Positions 1 through 5,562 of a stretch of 5,607 nucleotides of DNA are shown here, one piece after another. The stretch's first letter is position 1. Each line of letters opens with the position of its first letter. The stretch is from NCBI GenBank assembly GCA_013813825.1, contig JACCRA010000426.1, forward strand, positions 1-5,607, given 5' to 3'. Under the pieces are notes generated by a model. That model worked only from the letters and a program-made list of their open reading frames with translations, was not told where the DNA came from and searched no databases. Origin of the DNA: Pyrinomonadaceae bacterium. Lineage in GTDB: Bacteria; Acidobacteriota; Blastocatellia; Pyrinomonadales; Pyrinomonadaceae. The translations under genes were made by a program, and so were the position numbers.

Positions 1-957
1 GGCGGCGTGCGCGCCCGCGTTGACGACGACGCGCCCGCGCACGCCCGCCGCGTAGGCGATCCAGCGGCGCTTCCCGGCCATGCGTGAAGTGGACATGAAA
101 ACGGTGCCAACTGCCTCACCGTTGAAGACGCGATCCAGCGTGTCCGGCTTTTTGCCGTTAGCGATCACAGCCACGCCGCCGGCCTGCATGGCGATCTCCG
201 CCGCTTCAAGTTTCGTTAGCATACCGCCCCGCCCCGTGGGAGAAGTTCCGGTAGCGAGGGCTTTTAACTCCGGCGTAACTTCCGCGACGAAAGGAATCAC
301 CATCAGCCCTTCATCGTCCGCCGCGCGGAACGACACGTCGGGAGATTGGTGAACGAGCAGCCCGTCAACGTCGGACAAGAGTACGAGCGCGTCGGCTTCC
401 AACTTGCTCATCACGAGCGCGGCGAGGCGGTCGTTATCGCTGAAGACGCGCCCCGCCCCGTCATGGCCGACGTATTCCAGTTCAGCGGTCGAGACGGTGT
501 CGTTCTCGTTGACGACGGGCACCACGCCGAACTTCAGCAGCTTCTCCATCGTGCGTCGCAAGTTGGAATAGCGCCGCCGCTCGGTGAAATCGCCTTCGGT
601 CAAAAGCACCTGCGCGATCTTCACGTCGTAGGCGCTGAACAGCTTTTCGTAAGCGTGCATCAGCAAGCTTTGTCCGACGGCGGCGCACGCCTGCCGCACC
701 GCCATGTCGCCGAGGCGCGCGCGCGCCAGTCCCAACCGCCCCGCGCCGAGGCCGACCGCCCCGGACGAGACCAGCAGCACCCCTCGCCCTTCCCGCCGCA
801 ACCCGGCCACGGAGCGCACAATCGGGGCCACACGCTCCGCGCACACCTCGCCTCCCGCGCCCGTCACCACGCTCGTGCCGAGTTTGATGACCGCGCGGCG
901 GGCGTTGCGGAGACGCCGCTGCCGCTCACTTTGCAGTTCGTTGACTTCCATCTTCAT
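1..957 (-). CDS. proB: Glutamate 5-kinase, C-terminus beyond the window
   Basis: ProB phosphorylates L-glutamate with ATP to gamma-glutamyl phosphate, the first committed step of proline synthesis, in the cytoplasm. Reading the minus strand from ATG at 957 gives 319 codons open to base 1. Visible amino-acid-kinase motifs are KLGTSVV (25-31, phosphate-binding Lys25), SSGAVGLG (64-71, glutamate site), NENDTV (150-155), FSDNDRLAA (172-180), SDVDGL (195-200) and GRGGMLTK (242-249). The last motif is GTGGMxTK in most relatives, so Arg243 replaces the usual Thr. The final 20 or so residues (RRWIA, then GRVVVNAGA) are the linker into a C-terminal PUA domain, which is cut off. An in-frame TGA lies about 30 nt upstream. 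ATG at 951 is an alternative start, with a weak GGA five bases before it; ATG 957 has no clear SD. The gene lies 76 nt downstream of the LysR gene on the same strand and may be cotranscribed with it. The kinase assignment is firm; the exact start is not. Confidence 0.95.
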   Translation of the reverse strand, partial: MKMEVNELQSERQRRLRNARRAVIKLGTSVVTGAGGEVCAERVAPIVRSVAGLRREGRGVLLVSSGAVGLGAGRLGLARARLGDMAVRQACAAVGQSLLMHAYEKLFSAYDVKIAQVLLTEGDFTERRRYSNLRRTMEKLLKFGVVPVVNENDTVSTAELEYVGHDGAGRVFSDNDRLAALVMSKLEADALVLLSDVDGLLVHQSPDVSFRAADDEGLMVIPFVAEVTPELKALATGTSPTGRGGMLTKLEAAEIAMQAGGVAVIANGKKPDTLDRVFNGEAVGTVFMSTSRMAGKRRWIAYAAGVRGRVVVNAGAHAA

Positions 958-1009
958 CCAAGTGACGAGCAAGAATGTTCAGACACGCCTTTCTCAAGTC
1001 AGGAAGCGC

Positions 1010-1027
1010 GACGGCATCTGAGCCGTC
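1010..1027 (-). other. Small hairpin in the LysR-proB gap
   Basis: A perfect inverted repeat, GACGGC and GCCGTC with a 6-nt loop, begins 7 nt after the LysR stop codon on the minus strand. It could form a 6-bp RNA stem between the LysR and proB cistrons. No T-run follows it in the direction of transcription (the next bases are GCGCTTCCTGACTT), so it does not look like an intrinsic terminator. It might influence mRNA stability or be chance in GC-rich DNA. Confidence 0.35.
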
Positions 1028-1033
1028 CGCCTC

Positions 1034-1927
1034 TCATTTTAACCCTTCGTCCTTTAACAACTGTACGAACTTTTGCGCCGCCGTGCCGAGCGTGCGGTCG
1101 CTGCGGTAGATGACGCCGACGGTGCGTTCCCACTCTGGTTCGGCCAGCGCGACAACGGAAAGTTGGCCGCTGCGCTGCTCGTCCACGACGCTCGGACGCG
1201 GCACGATGGCGAGGCCGAAGCCGACCTCGACGGCGCGCTTGATGGTCTCGATATTATCGAACTCGGCGACGCGCCGCACCGTCACGCCGTGCGCGCGCAG
1301 AATGCGGTCGGTCGCTCGTCTGGTCGGGATGTCGCGCTCGAAAAGCACGAAATCCTGATTATTAAGATCGCCCGCGCGAATCTTTTTCTGTTTGGCGAGC
1401 GGATGCTGCGGCGGGCAAATCAACACCAGCCGGTCGCCGCCGATCAGCACTACTTCCAGACCGCGCTTTTTCTCCGGGAAGGCGACCAGGCCCAACTCGA
1501 CCTCGCCTTCCAGCACTTCGCGCACGATCCGCGTCGTGCGCGAATATTCAAGATCAATTTTCGCCTCCGGGTACAGCGCCATGAAGCGGCGCACAACCGG
1601 CGGCAGTTCGTGCAGCCCGATGCTATAGACAGTGGCGACGCGCACCGTGCCGCCGATTGTTCCCGTCATCGTCCGCATTCGCTCTTCGAGTTGCCGGTAA
1701 GAGGCGACGACTTGTTTACTCTCTTCGTAGAACGCCGCGCCCGGTTCGGTTAAGCGCACTTCGCGTCGCCCGCGCACGCGCTCCAACAGTTTGCGCCGGT
1801 ACTTTTCCTCCAAGCCTCGCACCTGTTGGCTGACAGCCGATTGAGTAACGAAGTTAGTTTCGGCCGCCTGCGAAAAACTCTTCGTCTCCACGAGATCACA
1901 AAATATTTTAAGGGTTTCTATTTGCAC
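1034..1927 (-). CDS. LysR-family transcriptional regulator
   Basis: A 297-residue protein, the usual length for LysR-type regulators. Residues 1-60 form the winged helix-turn-helix; the recognition region around 18-37 reads SFSQAAETNFVTQSAVSQQV, followed by the LLER and LTEPG signatures at 47-50 and 59-63. A linker helix spans about 65-90. The effector-binding domain of periplasmic-binding-protein fold begins near GGTVRVATV (92-100) and includes NIETIKRAVEVGFGLAIVP (225-243), a stretch typical of the CysB/CbbR-like branch. The ligand cannot be read from sequence. Translation begins at GTG 1927; an in-frame TAA lies 15 nt upstream, so no longer start exists, and no SD precedes it. It is divergent from the sdh genes and upstream of proB on the same strand, so either could be a target. 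Autoregulation is suggested by the palindrome on its promoter. The family call is firm; the regulon is unknown. Confidence 0.95.
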   Translation of the reverse strand: MQIETLKIFCDLVETKSFSQAAETNFVTQSAVSQQVRGLEEKYRRKLLERVRGRREVRLTEPGAAFYEESKQVVASYRQLEERMRTMTGTIGGTVRVATVYSIGLHELPPVVRRFMALYPEAKIDLEYSRTTRIVREVLEGEVELGLVAFPEKKRGLEVVLIGGDRLVLICPPQHPLAKQKKIRAGDLNNQDFVLFERDIPTRRATDRILRAHGVTVRRVAEFDNIETIKRAVEVGFGLAIVPRPSVVDEQRSGQLSVVALAEPEWERTVGVIYRSDRTLGTAAQKFVQLLKDEGLK

Positions 1928-1933
1928 GATTTG

Positions 1934-1963
1934 ATTATAAGTTTATCTCACGACTCGTCGCAA
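1934..1963 (-). promoter_or_regulatory. Predicted sigma70-type promoter of the LysR gene
   Basis: On the minus strand a TTGCGA -35 element (1958-1963, four of six consensus bases) is followed by an 18-bp spacer and a perfect TATAAT -10 element (1934-1939). Only six bases separate the -10 from the GTG start at 1927. Transcription would therefore begin at or very near the start codon, giving a leaderless or nearly leaderless mRNA. This agrees with the absence of an SD in front of the GTG. It is a prediction from sequence only. Confidence 0.6.
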
Positions 1964-1966
1964 GAT
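1945..1966. promoter_or_regulatory. 22-bp imperfect palindrome, candidate LysR operator
   Basis: The sequence has the form ATCT-N2-CGAC-N2-GTCG-N2-AGAT, with eight of eleven base pairs symmetric about 1955/1956. It overlaps the -35 element and part of the spacer of the LysR promoter. LysR-family proteins often repress their own gene from interrupted dyads in this position while acting on the divergent gene. This one does not contain a symmetric T-N11-A core, the commonest LysR box, so the assignment rests on symmetry and location only. Confidence 0.45.
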
Positions 1967-2015
1967 TTTTCATTTTACCTTATATCAACAAGGCTTTAGA
2001 ATGCGAGTTTAGATT

Positions 2016-2042
2016 AGGCGGATTGGGCGGCACAGGCGGACG
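2016..2042. repeat. Three direct 9-bp repeats upstream of the sdhC promoter
   Basis: GGCGG occurs at 2017-2021, 2026-2030 and 2035-2039, exactly 9 bp apart; the full units are AGGCGGATT, GGGCGGCAC and AGGCGGACG. The array ends 5 bp before the predicted sdhC -35 element, a typical place for an activator array. It may instead be chance in a G-rich stretch; no binding protein can be named. Confidence 0.45.
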
Positions 2043-2047
2043 GCGCA

Positions 2048-2075
2048 TTGCTTTTCCGGCTTTGCTTTATATAAT
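2048..2075 (+). promoter_or_regulatory. Predicted promoter of the sdh operon
   Basis: A perfect TATAAT -10 element at 2070-2075 sits in an AT-rich patch within otherwise GC-rich DNA. The best -35 is TTGCTT at 2048-2053 with a 16-bp spacer, matching only the TTG half of the consensus. A weak -35 next to an upstream repeat array would suit an activated promoter. Expected transcription start is near 2082, giving a leader of about 107 nt before sdhC. Confidence 0.5.
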
Positions 2076-2116
2076 CGTCCGCGTCCCACAGCAAGTTGTC
2101 TGGCGCGTGCTCTTCC

Positions 2117-2137
2117 AACGGCGAAACCCACGCCGTT
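2117..2137 (+). other. Leader hairpin upstream of sdhC
   Basis: AACGGCG and CGCCGTT form a perfect 7-bp stem with a 7-nt loop in the predicted sdhC leader. Immediately after it, GTTC-GT-GAAC (2135-2144) and GAACA/TGTTC (2141-2158) are further short dyads that share bases with the first stem or each other and so could form alternatives. No T-run follows, so this is not an intrinsic terminator. No known riboswitch class is recognised. Confidence 0.4.
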
Positions 2138-2167
2138 CGTGAACAGCACCCGGTGTTCGTCTCGGCG

Positions 2168-2176
2168 AAGGAGGAG
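2168..2176 (+). promoter_or_regulatory. sdhC: Ribosome binding site of sdhC
   Basis: AAGGAGGAG is a near-perfect anti-SD match. It supports ATG 2189 over the in-frame upstream ATG at 2096, which would add 31 residues with no resemblance to SdhC. Spacing to the ATG is long (12 nt from the last G). Confidence 0.75.
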
Positions 2177-2188
2177 CTTTCTCAAGTT

Positions 2189-2869
2189 ATGGCCGTCCGT
2201 CTCAGTAGAACATTCGTACTCCGCAAGCTGCATCAACTGTCCGGAATCGTGCCTCTCGGCCTCTTCCTGTTGGAACATTTCTACACTAACTCGAAGGCGC
2301 TCGACGCTAAGAACGGGATGAACAGTTTTAATCAGGCAGTCGGCGATTTGCAGTCGATCCCTTACATTCTCTTCGTCGAGATCGGCGGCATCTTTATCCC
2401 TCTGCTCTATCACGCCATTTACGGCATGTTTATCACTTTCGAGGCGCGGCCGAACAACCTCGCGTATCCGTATCCGCGCAATTGGTTCTACACCATCCAG
2501 CGGCTGACGGGCGTGATTCTCTTCTTTTTCATTCTCTTTCACGTCCTCAATTTCCGCTTCGGTTTGATTCCGGGCTTGAACGAAACCTCTGTCGCGCACG
2601 CTCCCGATCAGGCTTTTCAAATCGTCTCGCGTGAATTCAACATGTGGCCGATCATGCTGATTTACATCGTCGGCATCACGGCGACGGTGTGGCACTTTGC
2701 CAACGGCATCTGGCTCTTCGCGGTTGATTGGGGCATCGTCATCGGCGAGCGGGCGCAACGCCTGATGGGCTACGCCTGCATCGCTTTCGGAGCCTTCCTG
2801 CTCGCGGTCGGCATCAACGCGATGGTCGCCTTCATTCGCCCCGGCGGATTGCTAGGAGGGTTACTCTAA
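2189..2869 (+). CDS. sdhC: Succinate dehydrogenase cytochrome b subunit (Bacillus-type, five helices)
   Basis: This is the membrane anchor of complex II. It binds two b hemes and passes electrons between the iron-sulfur subunit and quinone; in Bacillus-type enzymes the quinone is usually menaquinone. The 226-residue product starts MAVRLSRTFVLRKLHQLSG, close to the Bacillus SdhC N-terminus. Five hydrophobic segments are visible at about 16-34, 56-82, 103-122, 152-178 and 194-215. The four expected axial heme histidines are present: His30 (LLEHF), His75 (LLYHAIYG), His118 (LFHVLNF) and His169 (VWHFANGIW). PRNW (96-99) and QRLTGVI (104-110) are further family signatures. This single large anchor takes the place of the separate SdhC and SdhD of proteobacterial enzymes. 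It is the first gene of the plus-strand operon, followed after 5 nt by the protease gene. Its last codons contain an AGGAGG (2854-2859) that probably serves the next gene. Confidence 0.96.
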   Translation: MAVRLSRTFVLRKLHQLSGIVPLGLFLLEHFYTNSKALDAKNGMNSFNQAVGDLQSIPYILFVEIGGIFIPLLYHAIYGMFITFEARPNNLAYPYPRNWFYTIQRLTGVILFFFILFHVLNFRFGLIPGLNETSVAHAPDQAFQIVSREFNMWPIMLIYIVGITATVWHFANGIWLFAVDWGIVIGERAQRLMGYACIAFGAFLLAVGINAMVAFIRPGGLLGGLL

Positions 2870-2874
2870 CTGCG

Positions 2875-3288
2875 ATGGGCGAAGTCCGCACACCAGTATT
2901 ACTAACCAATGCCTTCGACGAGTCGCTGGCACGTCGTGGGCGATTGGCTACTGATCAGATTCGGAAGTATGAAGCTGACGCGCTGGTTGATACCGGTGCG
3001 GTGCGGTGTGTCCTGCCGCCGCATGTTGTTCAACAGCTAGGCTTGGAGATTCGCGGCCAGCGTGTAGCCGAATATGCGGACGGGCGCAAGGAATCAGTCG
3101 GCGTCACTGAGCCGGTCATAATCGACATTGATGGGAGAGACACCTTAGAAGAAGCTCTCGTGCTTGGCGATGAAGTTTTAATCGGTCAGACAGTGCTTGG
3201 GAAATTGGATTTACTGGTTGACTGCGTGCGACACAAGTTGATTCCAAATCCGGCGCACCCTGACCAGCCGGTGACGAAAGTTAAATAA
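2875..3288 (+). CDS. Clan AA retropepsin-like aspartic protease
   Basis: A 137-residue soluble protein with no signal peptide or membrane segment. It carries the single-domain retropepsin layout: ALVDTGA at 36-42 with catalytic Asp39, then the hydrophobic-hydrophobic-Gly element LIGQTVL at 102-108, which matches the psi-loop before the final strands, and LVDCVRHKLIPNPAHPDQP at 114-132. With one catalytic Asp per chain, activity would require a homodimer, as in retroviral proteases. The family (related to the AF_0612-like clan AA proteases) is widespread as small orphan genes in cyanobacteria and other bacteria; natural substrates are not known to me. Start ATG 2875 gives the family N-terminus (MGEVRTPVLLTNAFDESL) and has AGGAGG 15 nt upstream. 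The longer in-frame ORF into sdhC is out-of-frame reading of that gene. The gene sits 5 nt after sdhC and 15 nt before sdhA. GC is about 54% by hand count, lower than sampled sdhA. Motif call good; function in this operon unknown. Confidence 0.85.
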   Translation: MGEVRTPVLLTNAFDESLARRGRLATDQIRKYEADALVDTGAVRCVLPPHVVQQLGLEIRGQRVAEYADGRKESVGVTEPVIIDIDGRDTLEEALVLGDEVLIGQTVLGKLDLLVDCVRHKLIPNPAHPDQPVTKVK

Positions 3289-3292
3289 GGAG
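3287..3292 (+). promoter_or_regulatory. sdhA: Ribosome binding site of sdhA, overlapping the protease stop codon
   Basis: AAGGAG shares its first two bases with the TAA stop (3286-3288) of the protease gene and lies 11 nt before ATG 3304. The overlap means ribosomes ending on the protease gene clear the sdhA initiation region, so translation of the two may be coupled. Confidence 0.7.
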
Positions 3293-3303
3293 ACACAAGC
3301 GAG

Positions 3304-5334
3304 ATGGCACATGCCGGACAGAATGGCATCAGGATCGCGATTGTCGGCGGCGGCCTCGCGGGACTCGCGGCGGCGATGAAGATCGCCGAAGGCGGCCATC
3401 AGGTCGATCTCTTCTCAGTGGTCCCCGTCAAGCGCTCGCATTCGGTCTGCGCGCAAGGCGGCATCAATGGCGCGGTCAATACCAAAGGCGAAGGCGATTC
3501 GACGTGGGAACACTTCGACGACACCGTCTATGGCGGCGACTTCCTCGCCAATCAACCGCCCGCCAAAGCGATGTGCGAGATGGCCCCGGCGATCATTTAT
3601 CTGTTCGACCGGATGGGCGTTCCCTTCTCGCGGACGAAGGAAGGTTTGCTCGACTTTCGTCGCTTCGGCGGCACGAAGCACCACCGCACGGCCTTCGCCG
3701 GAGCCTCGACCGGGCAACAACTGCTCTACGCGCTCGACGAGCAGGTGCGCCGTTACGAAGTCGCCGGCACGGTTAACAAGTATGAGCATTGGGAAATGCT
3801 CTCGCTCGTGATGGACGACCATCAAGTTTGTCGTGGCCTCGTCGCGATGGATCGCTCGACTTTGGAAGTTAAAGCCTTTCCCGCTGATGCGGTGATTATG
3901 GCGACGGGCGGCCCCGGCTTGATCTTCGGTAAGTCAACCAACTCAATGGTCTGCACTGGCAGCGCCGTCTCGGCCTGTTACCAGCAAGGCGCGCGCTACG
4001 CTAACGGCGAGTTCATCCAAGTCCACCCGACCTCGATTCCCGGCGAGGACAAGCTACGTTTGATGTCCGAATCCGCCCGCGGCGAGGGCGGTCGGGTGTG
4101 GGTGCCGCGTCAACCGAAAGACCAGCGCGGGTCGTCGTCGATCCCTGAGGGTGAGCGTTGGTATTTTCTCGAAGAGAAATATCCGGCCTATGGTAACTTG
4201 GTCCCCCGCGACATCGCGACGCGCGAGATTTTTCAAGTCTGTCTCGACGGCTTCGGCGTCGCCGGTGAGAATCAGGTCTATCTCGATCTGACGCATCTTC
4301 CGGCGGAGACCTTAGACCGCAAGCTCGGCGCGATCTTGGAAATCTACGAGATGTTTGTCGGAGACGATCCACGCCACGTCCCGATGCGAATTTTCCCCGG
4401 CGTCCATTATTCGATGGGCGGCCTGTGGGTGGATCACGAGCAGCGCACCAACATCCCCGGCTTGCTCGCCGCCGGCGAGTGCGACTATTCCATCCACGGC
4501 GCGAACCGTCTGGGTGCCAACTCTTTGGTGAGTTGCGTCTATGGCGGTTTCATCGCGGCCCCGGCGGCGATTGAGTATGCGAAGAACTTAGAGCGCAACG
4601 GCGCTGACGGCTCGAAGATTTACGACGACGAGGCCGGACGCCAGCAAGAGATTAATGCTCAACTCATTAAGCAGAGCGGTACGGAGAATCAGTATGTGCT
4701 TCATGAGGAGATGGGCAAATGGATGACTGATAACGTCACCGTCGTGCGCTACAACGACAAGTTGCAGGCCACGGACCACAAGCTCGTCGAACTGTTGGAG
4801 CGTTACCGGCGCATCTCGATCAACGACTCGAACATGTGGGCGACGCACGCCCTGCCGCACGCGCGCCAACTCTGGAACATGCTGGAACTAGCGCGCGTCA
4901 TCACGCTCGGCGCGCTTAACCGCGACGAGTCGCGTGGCGCTCACTACAAGCCTGACTTTCCGAACCGCGACGACGAGCGATTCCTGAGAACAACCATCGC
5001 CGAGTATTCCGGGGAGGGGCCGGTCTTGTCTTACGAGGCGGTGGACGTGACGCTCGTCACGCCGCGCAAGCGCGATTACAGCAAAGGCAAACAGGAAAAG
5101 GCGACAGCGGCGGTCTCCGGCGCGGCGCAGGCTTCCGGGTTGCCCGTGACGGACGGCGCGACGCAACCGGCAAGCGGTTGGGAGCAGAAACCGCAAGACT
5201 TAACCGGCCCGGCGGTGTGGAGCCAGAATAAGGAGCAAGTGCGCGACGTGGATCACGGCGAGGCCGAGACGCGCCGCGAACAAGGCAAGTCACTTGAAGA
5301 TGCCGGCGGCAAGAATCCCTCATCAGAGCCATAG
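3304..5334 (+). CDS. sdhA: Succinate dehydrogenase flavoprotein subunit with C-terminal extension
   Basis: SdhA oxidises succinate to fumarate with covalent FAD and passes electrons to SdhB at the inner face of the membrane, linking the TCA cycle to the quinone pool. The 676-residue product has the dinucleotide motif VGGGLAGL (14-21), RSHSVCAQGG (44-53) with His46 as the probable flavin-linked histidine, FGGTKHHRTAFAG (121-133), HPTS with His241 and Thr243, ARGEGGR (258-264), PRDIATR with Arg302 as likely proton-shuttle arginine, HYSMGG with His368, and HGANRLGANSL with Arg402. All key active-site positions are intact. It resembles Bacillus SdhA closely but has about ten extra residues near 267-284. 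It also continues past the usual end (PRKRDYSK, 587-594) with 82 residues rich in Ala, Gly, Gln, Glu and Lys, probably disordered. ATG 3304 is supported by AAGGAG. sdhB, the expected next gene, is not in the window; hicB follows 36 nt on. Confidence 0.97.
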   Translation: MAHAGQNGIRIAIVGGGLAGLAAAMKIAEGGHQVDLFSVVPVKRSHSVCAQGGINGAVNTKGEGDSTWEHFDDTVYGGDFLANQPPAKAMCEMAPAIIYLFDRMGVPFSRTKEGLLDFRRFGGTKHHRTAFAGASTGQQLLYALDEQVRRYEVAGTVNKYEHWEMLSLVMDDHQVCRGLVAMDRSTLEVKAFPADAVIMATGGPGLIFGKSTNSMVCTGSAVSACYQQGARYANGEFIQVHPTSIPGEDKLRLMSESARGEGGRVWVPRQPKDQRGSSSIPEGERWYFLEEKYPAYGNLVPRDIATREIFQVCLDGFGVAGENQVYLDLTHLPAETLDRKLGAILEIYEMFVGDDPRHVPMRIFPGVHYSMGGLWVDHEQRTNIPGLLAAGECDYSIHGANRLGANSLVSCVYGGFIAAPAAIEYAKNLERNGADGSKIYDDEAGRQQEINAQLIKQSGTENQYVLHEEMGKWMTDNVTVVRYNDKLQATDHKLVELLERYRRISINDSNMWATHALPHARQLWNMLELARVITLGALNRDESRGAHYKPDFPNRDDERFLRTTIAEYSGEGPVLSYEAVDVTLVTPRKRDYSKGKQEKATAAVSGAAQASGLPVTDGATQPASGWEQKPQDLTGPAVWSQNKEQVRDVDHGEAETRREQGKSLEDAGGKNPSSEP

Positions 5335-5370
5335 AGGTGAGTGGTCATATCAACTCAACGAAGTCGGATC

Positions 5371-5562
5371 ATGAAAAGAGAGATGACGCTGATTTACTGG
5401 AAAGCAGAGCAGTTCTGGCTCGGCAAGCTGCTTGAGCATCCTGAGATCATGACGCAAGGCGAGGCGTTGGAAGAATTGGAAGAGAACATTAAAGATGCGT
5501 ACTTACTGATGGTCATGGACGATGTGCCCGCCGAATATCGAATGAAAGAGATCGCGCTATGA
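5371..5562 (+). CDS. hicB: Short HicB-family antitoxin
   Basis: HicB proteins neutralise the HicA mRNA interferase by direct binding. The 63-residue product has the HicB-like beta-strand pattern (MTLIYWKAEQFWLGKL, 5-20), then HPEIMTQG (23-30) and the conserved helix EALEELEENIKDAYLLM (31-47). It ends soon after, so the C-terminal ribbon-helix-helix or HTH DNA-binding domain of longer HicBs is absent. That implies weak or no self-regulation by direct DNA binding and fits expression from the upstream sdh promoter. ATG 5371 gives the family-like N-terminus MKREMTLIYW; SD is weak (GGA at 5366-5368). GTG 5341 in frame would add ten unrelated residues and is unlikely. ATG 5383 is an alternative. 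The stop overlaps the hicA start in ATGA. GC is about 48% by hand count, far below sdhA. A metabolic role is not suggested by anything seen. Confidence 0.85.
   Translation: MKREMTLIYWKAEQFWLGKLLEHPEIMTQGEALEELEENIKDAYLLMVMDDVPAEYRMKEIAL

Noticed and set aside
482..844. Minus-strand ORF of 120 codons, Arg-rich
   Set aside because: It is an out-of-frame reading of proB on the same strand. Arg/Ala/Gly-rich translation is typical of a shifted frame in GC-rich DNA.
1010..1027. Hairpin after the LysR gene as an intrinsic terminator
   Set aside because: The stem is only 6 bp and no T-run follows in the direction of transcription.
346..1113. Long plus-strand ORF of 255 codons
   Set aside because: It lies antisense to proB and the end of the LysR gene, and the product has no recognisable motifs. 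It is a by-product of GC-rich codon use in proB.
1073..1753. Plus-strand ORF of 226 codons
   Set aside because: It is antisense to the LysR gene, whose own frame matches its family over the full length.
2096..2188. N-terminal extension of SdhC from ATG 2096
   Set aside because: The 31 extra residues do not resemble SdhC, contain no signal sequence, and ATG 2189 has a strong SD and the family N-terminus.
2009..2758. Minus-strand ORF of 249 codons, highly charged
   Set aside because: It mirrors sdhC; hydrophobic codons read antisense become charged residues. No domain is seen and it would cover the sdhC promoter.
2728..2874. N-terminal extension of the protease into sdhC
   Set aside because: It is Arg-rich shifted-frame reading of sdhC; the family-like N-terminus begins at ATG 2875.
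2872..3308. Possible short direct repeat flanking the protease gene (GCGATGG at 2872 and GCGAGATGG at 3300)
   Set aside because: The match is short, interrupted and formed mostly by the two start codons; it does not support a target-site duplication.
5335..5370. TGAGT/ACTCA dyad between sdhA and hicB as a terminator
   Set aside because: Only five base pairs with a loop of about ten bases and no T-run; too weak to call.
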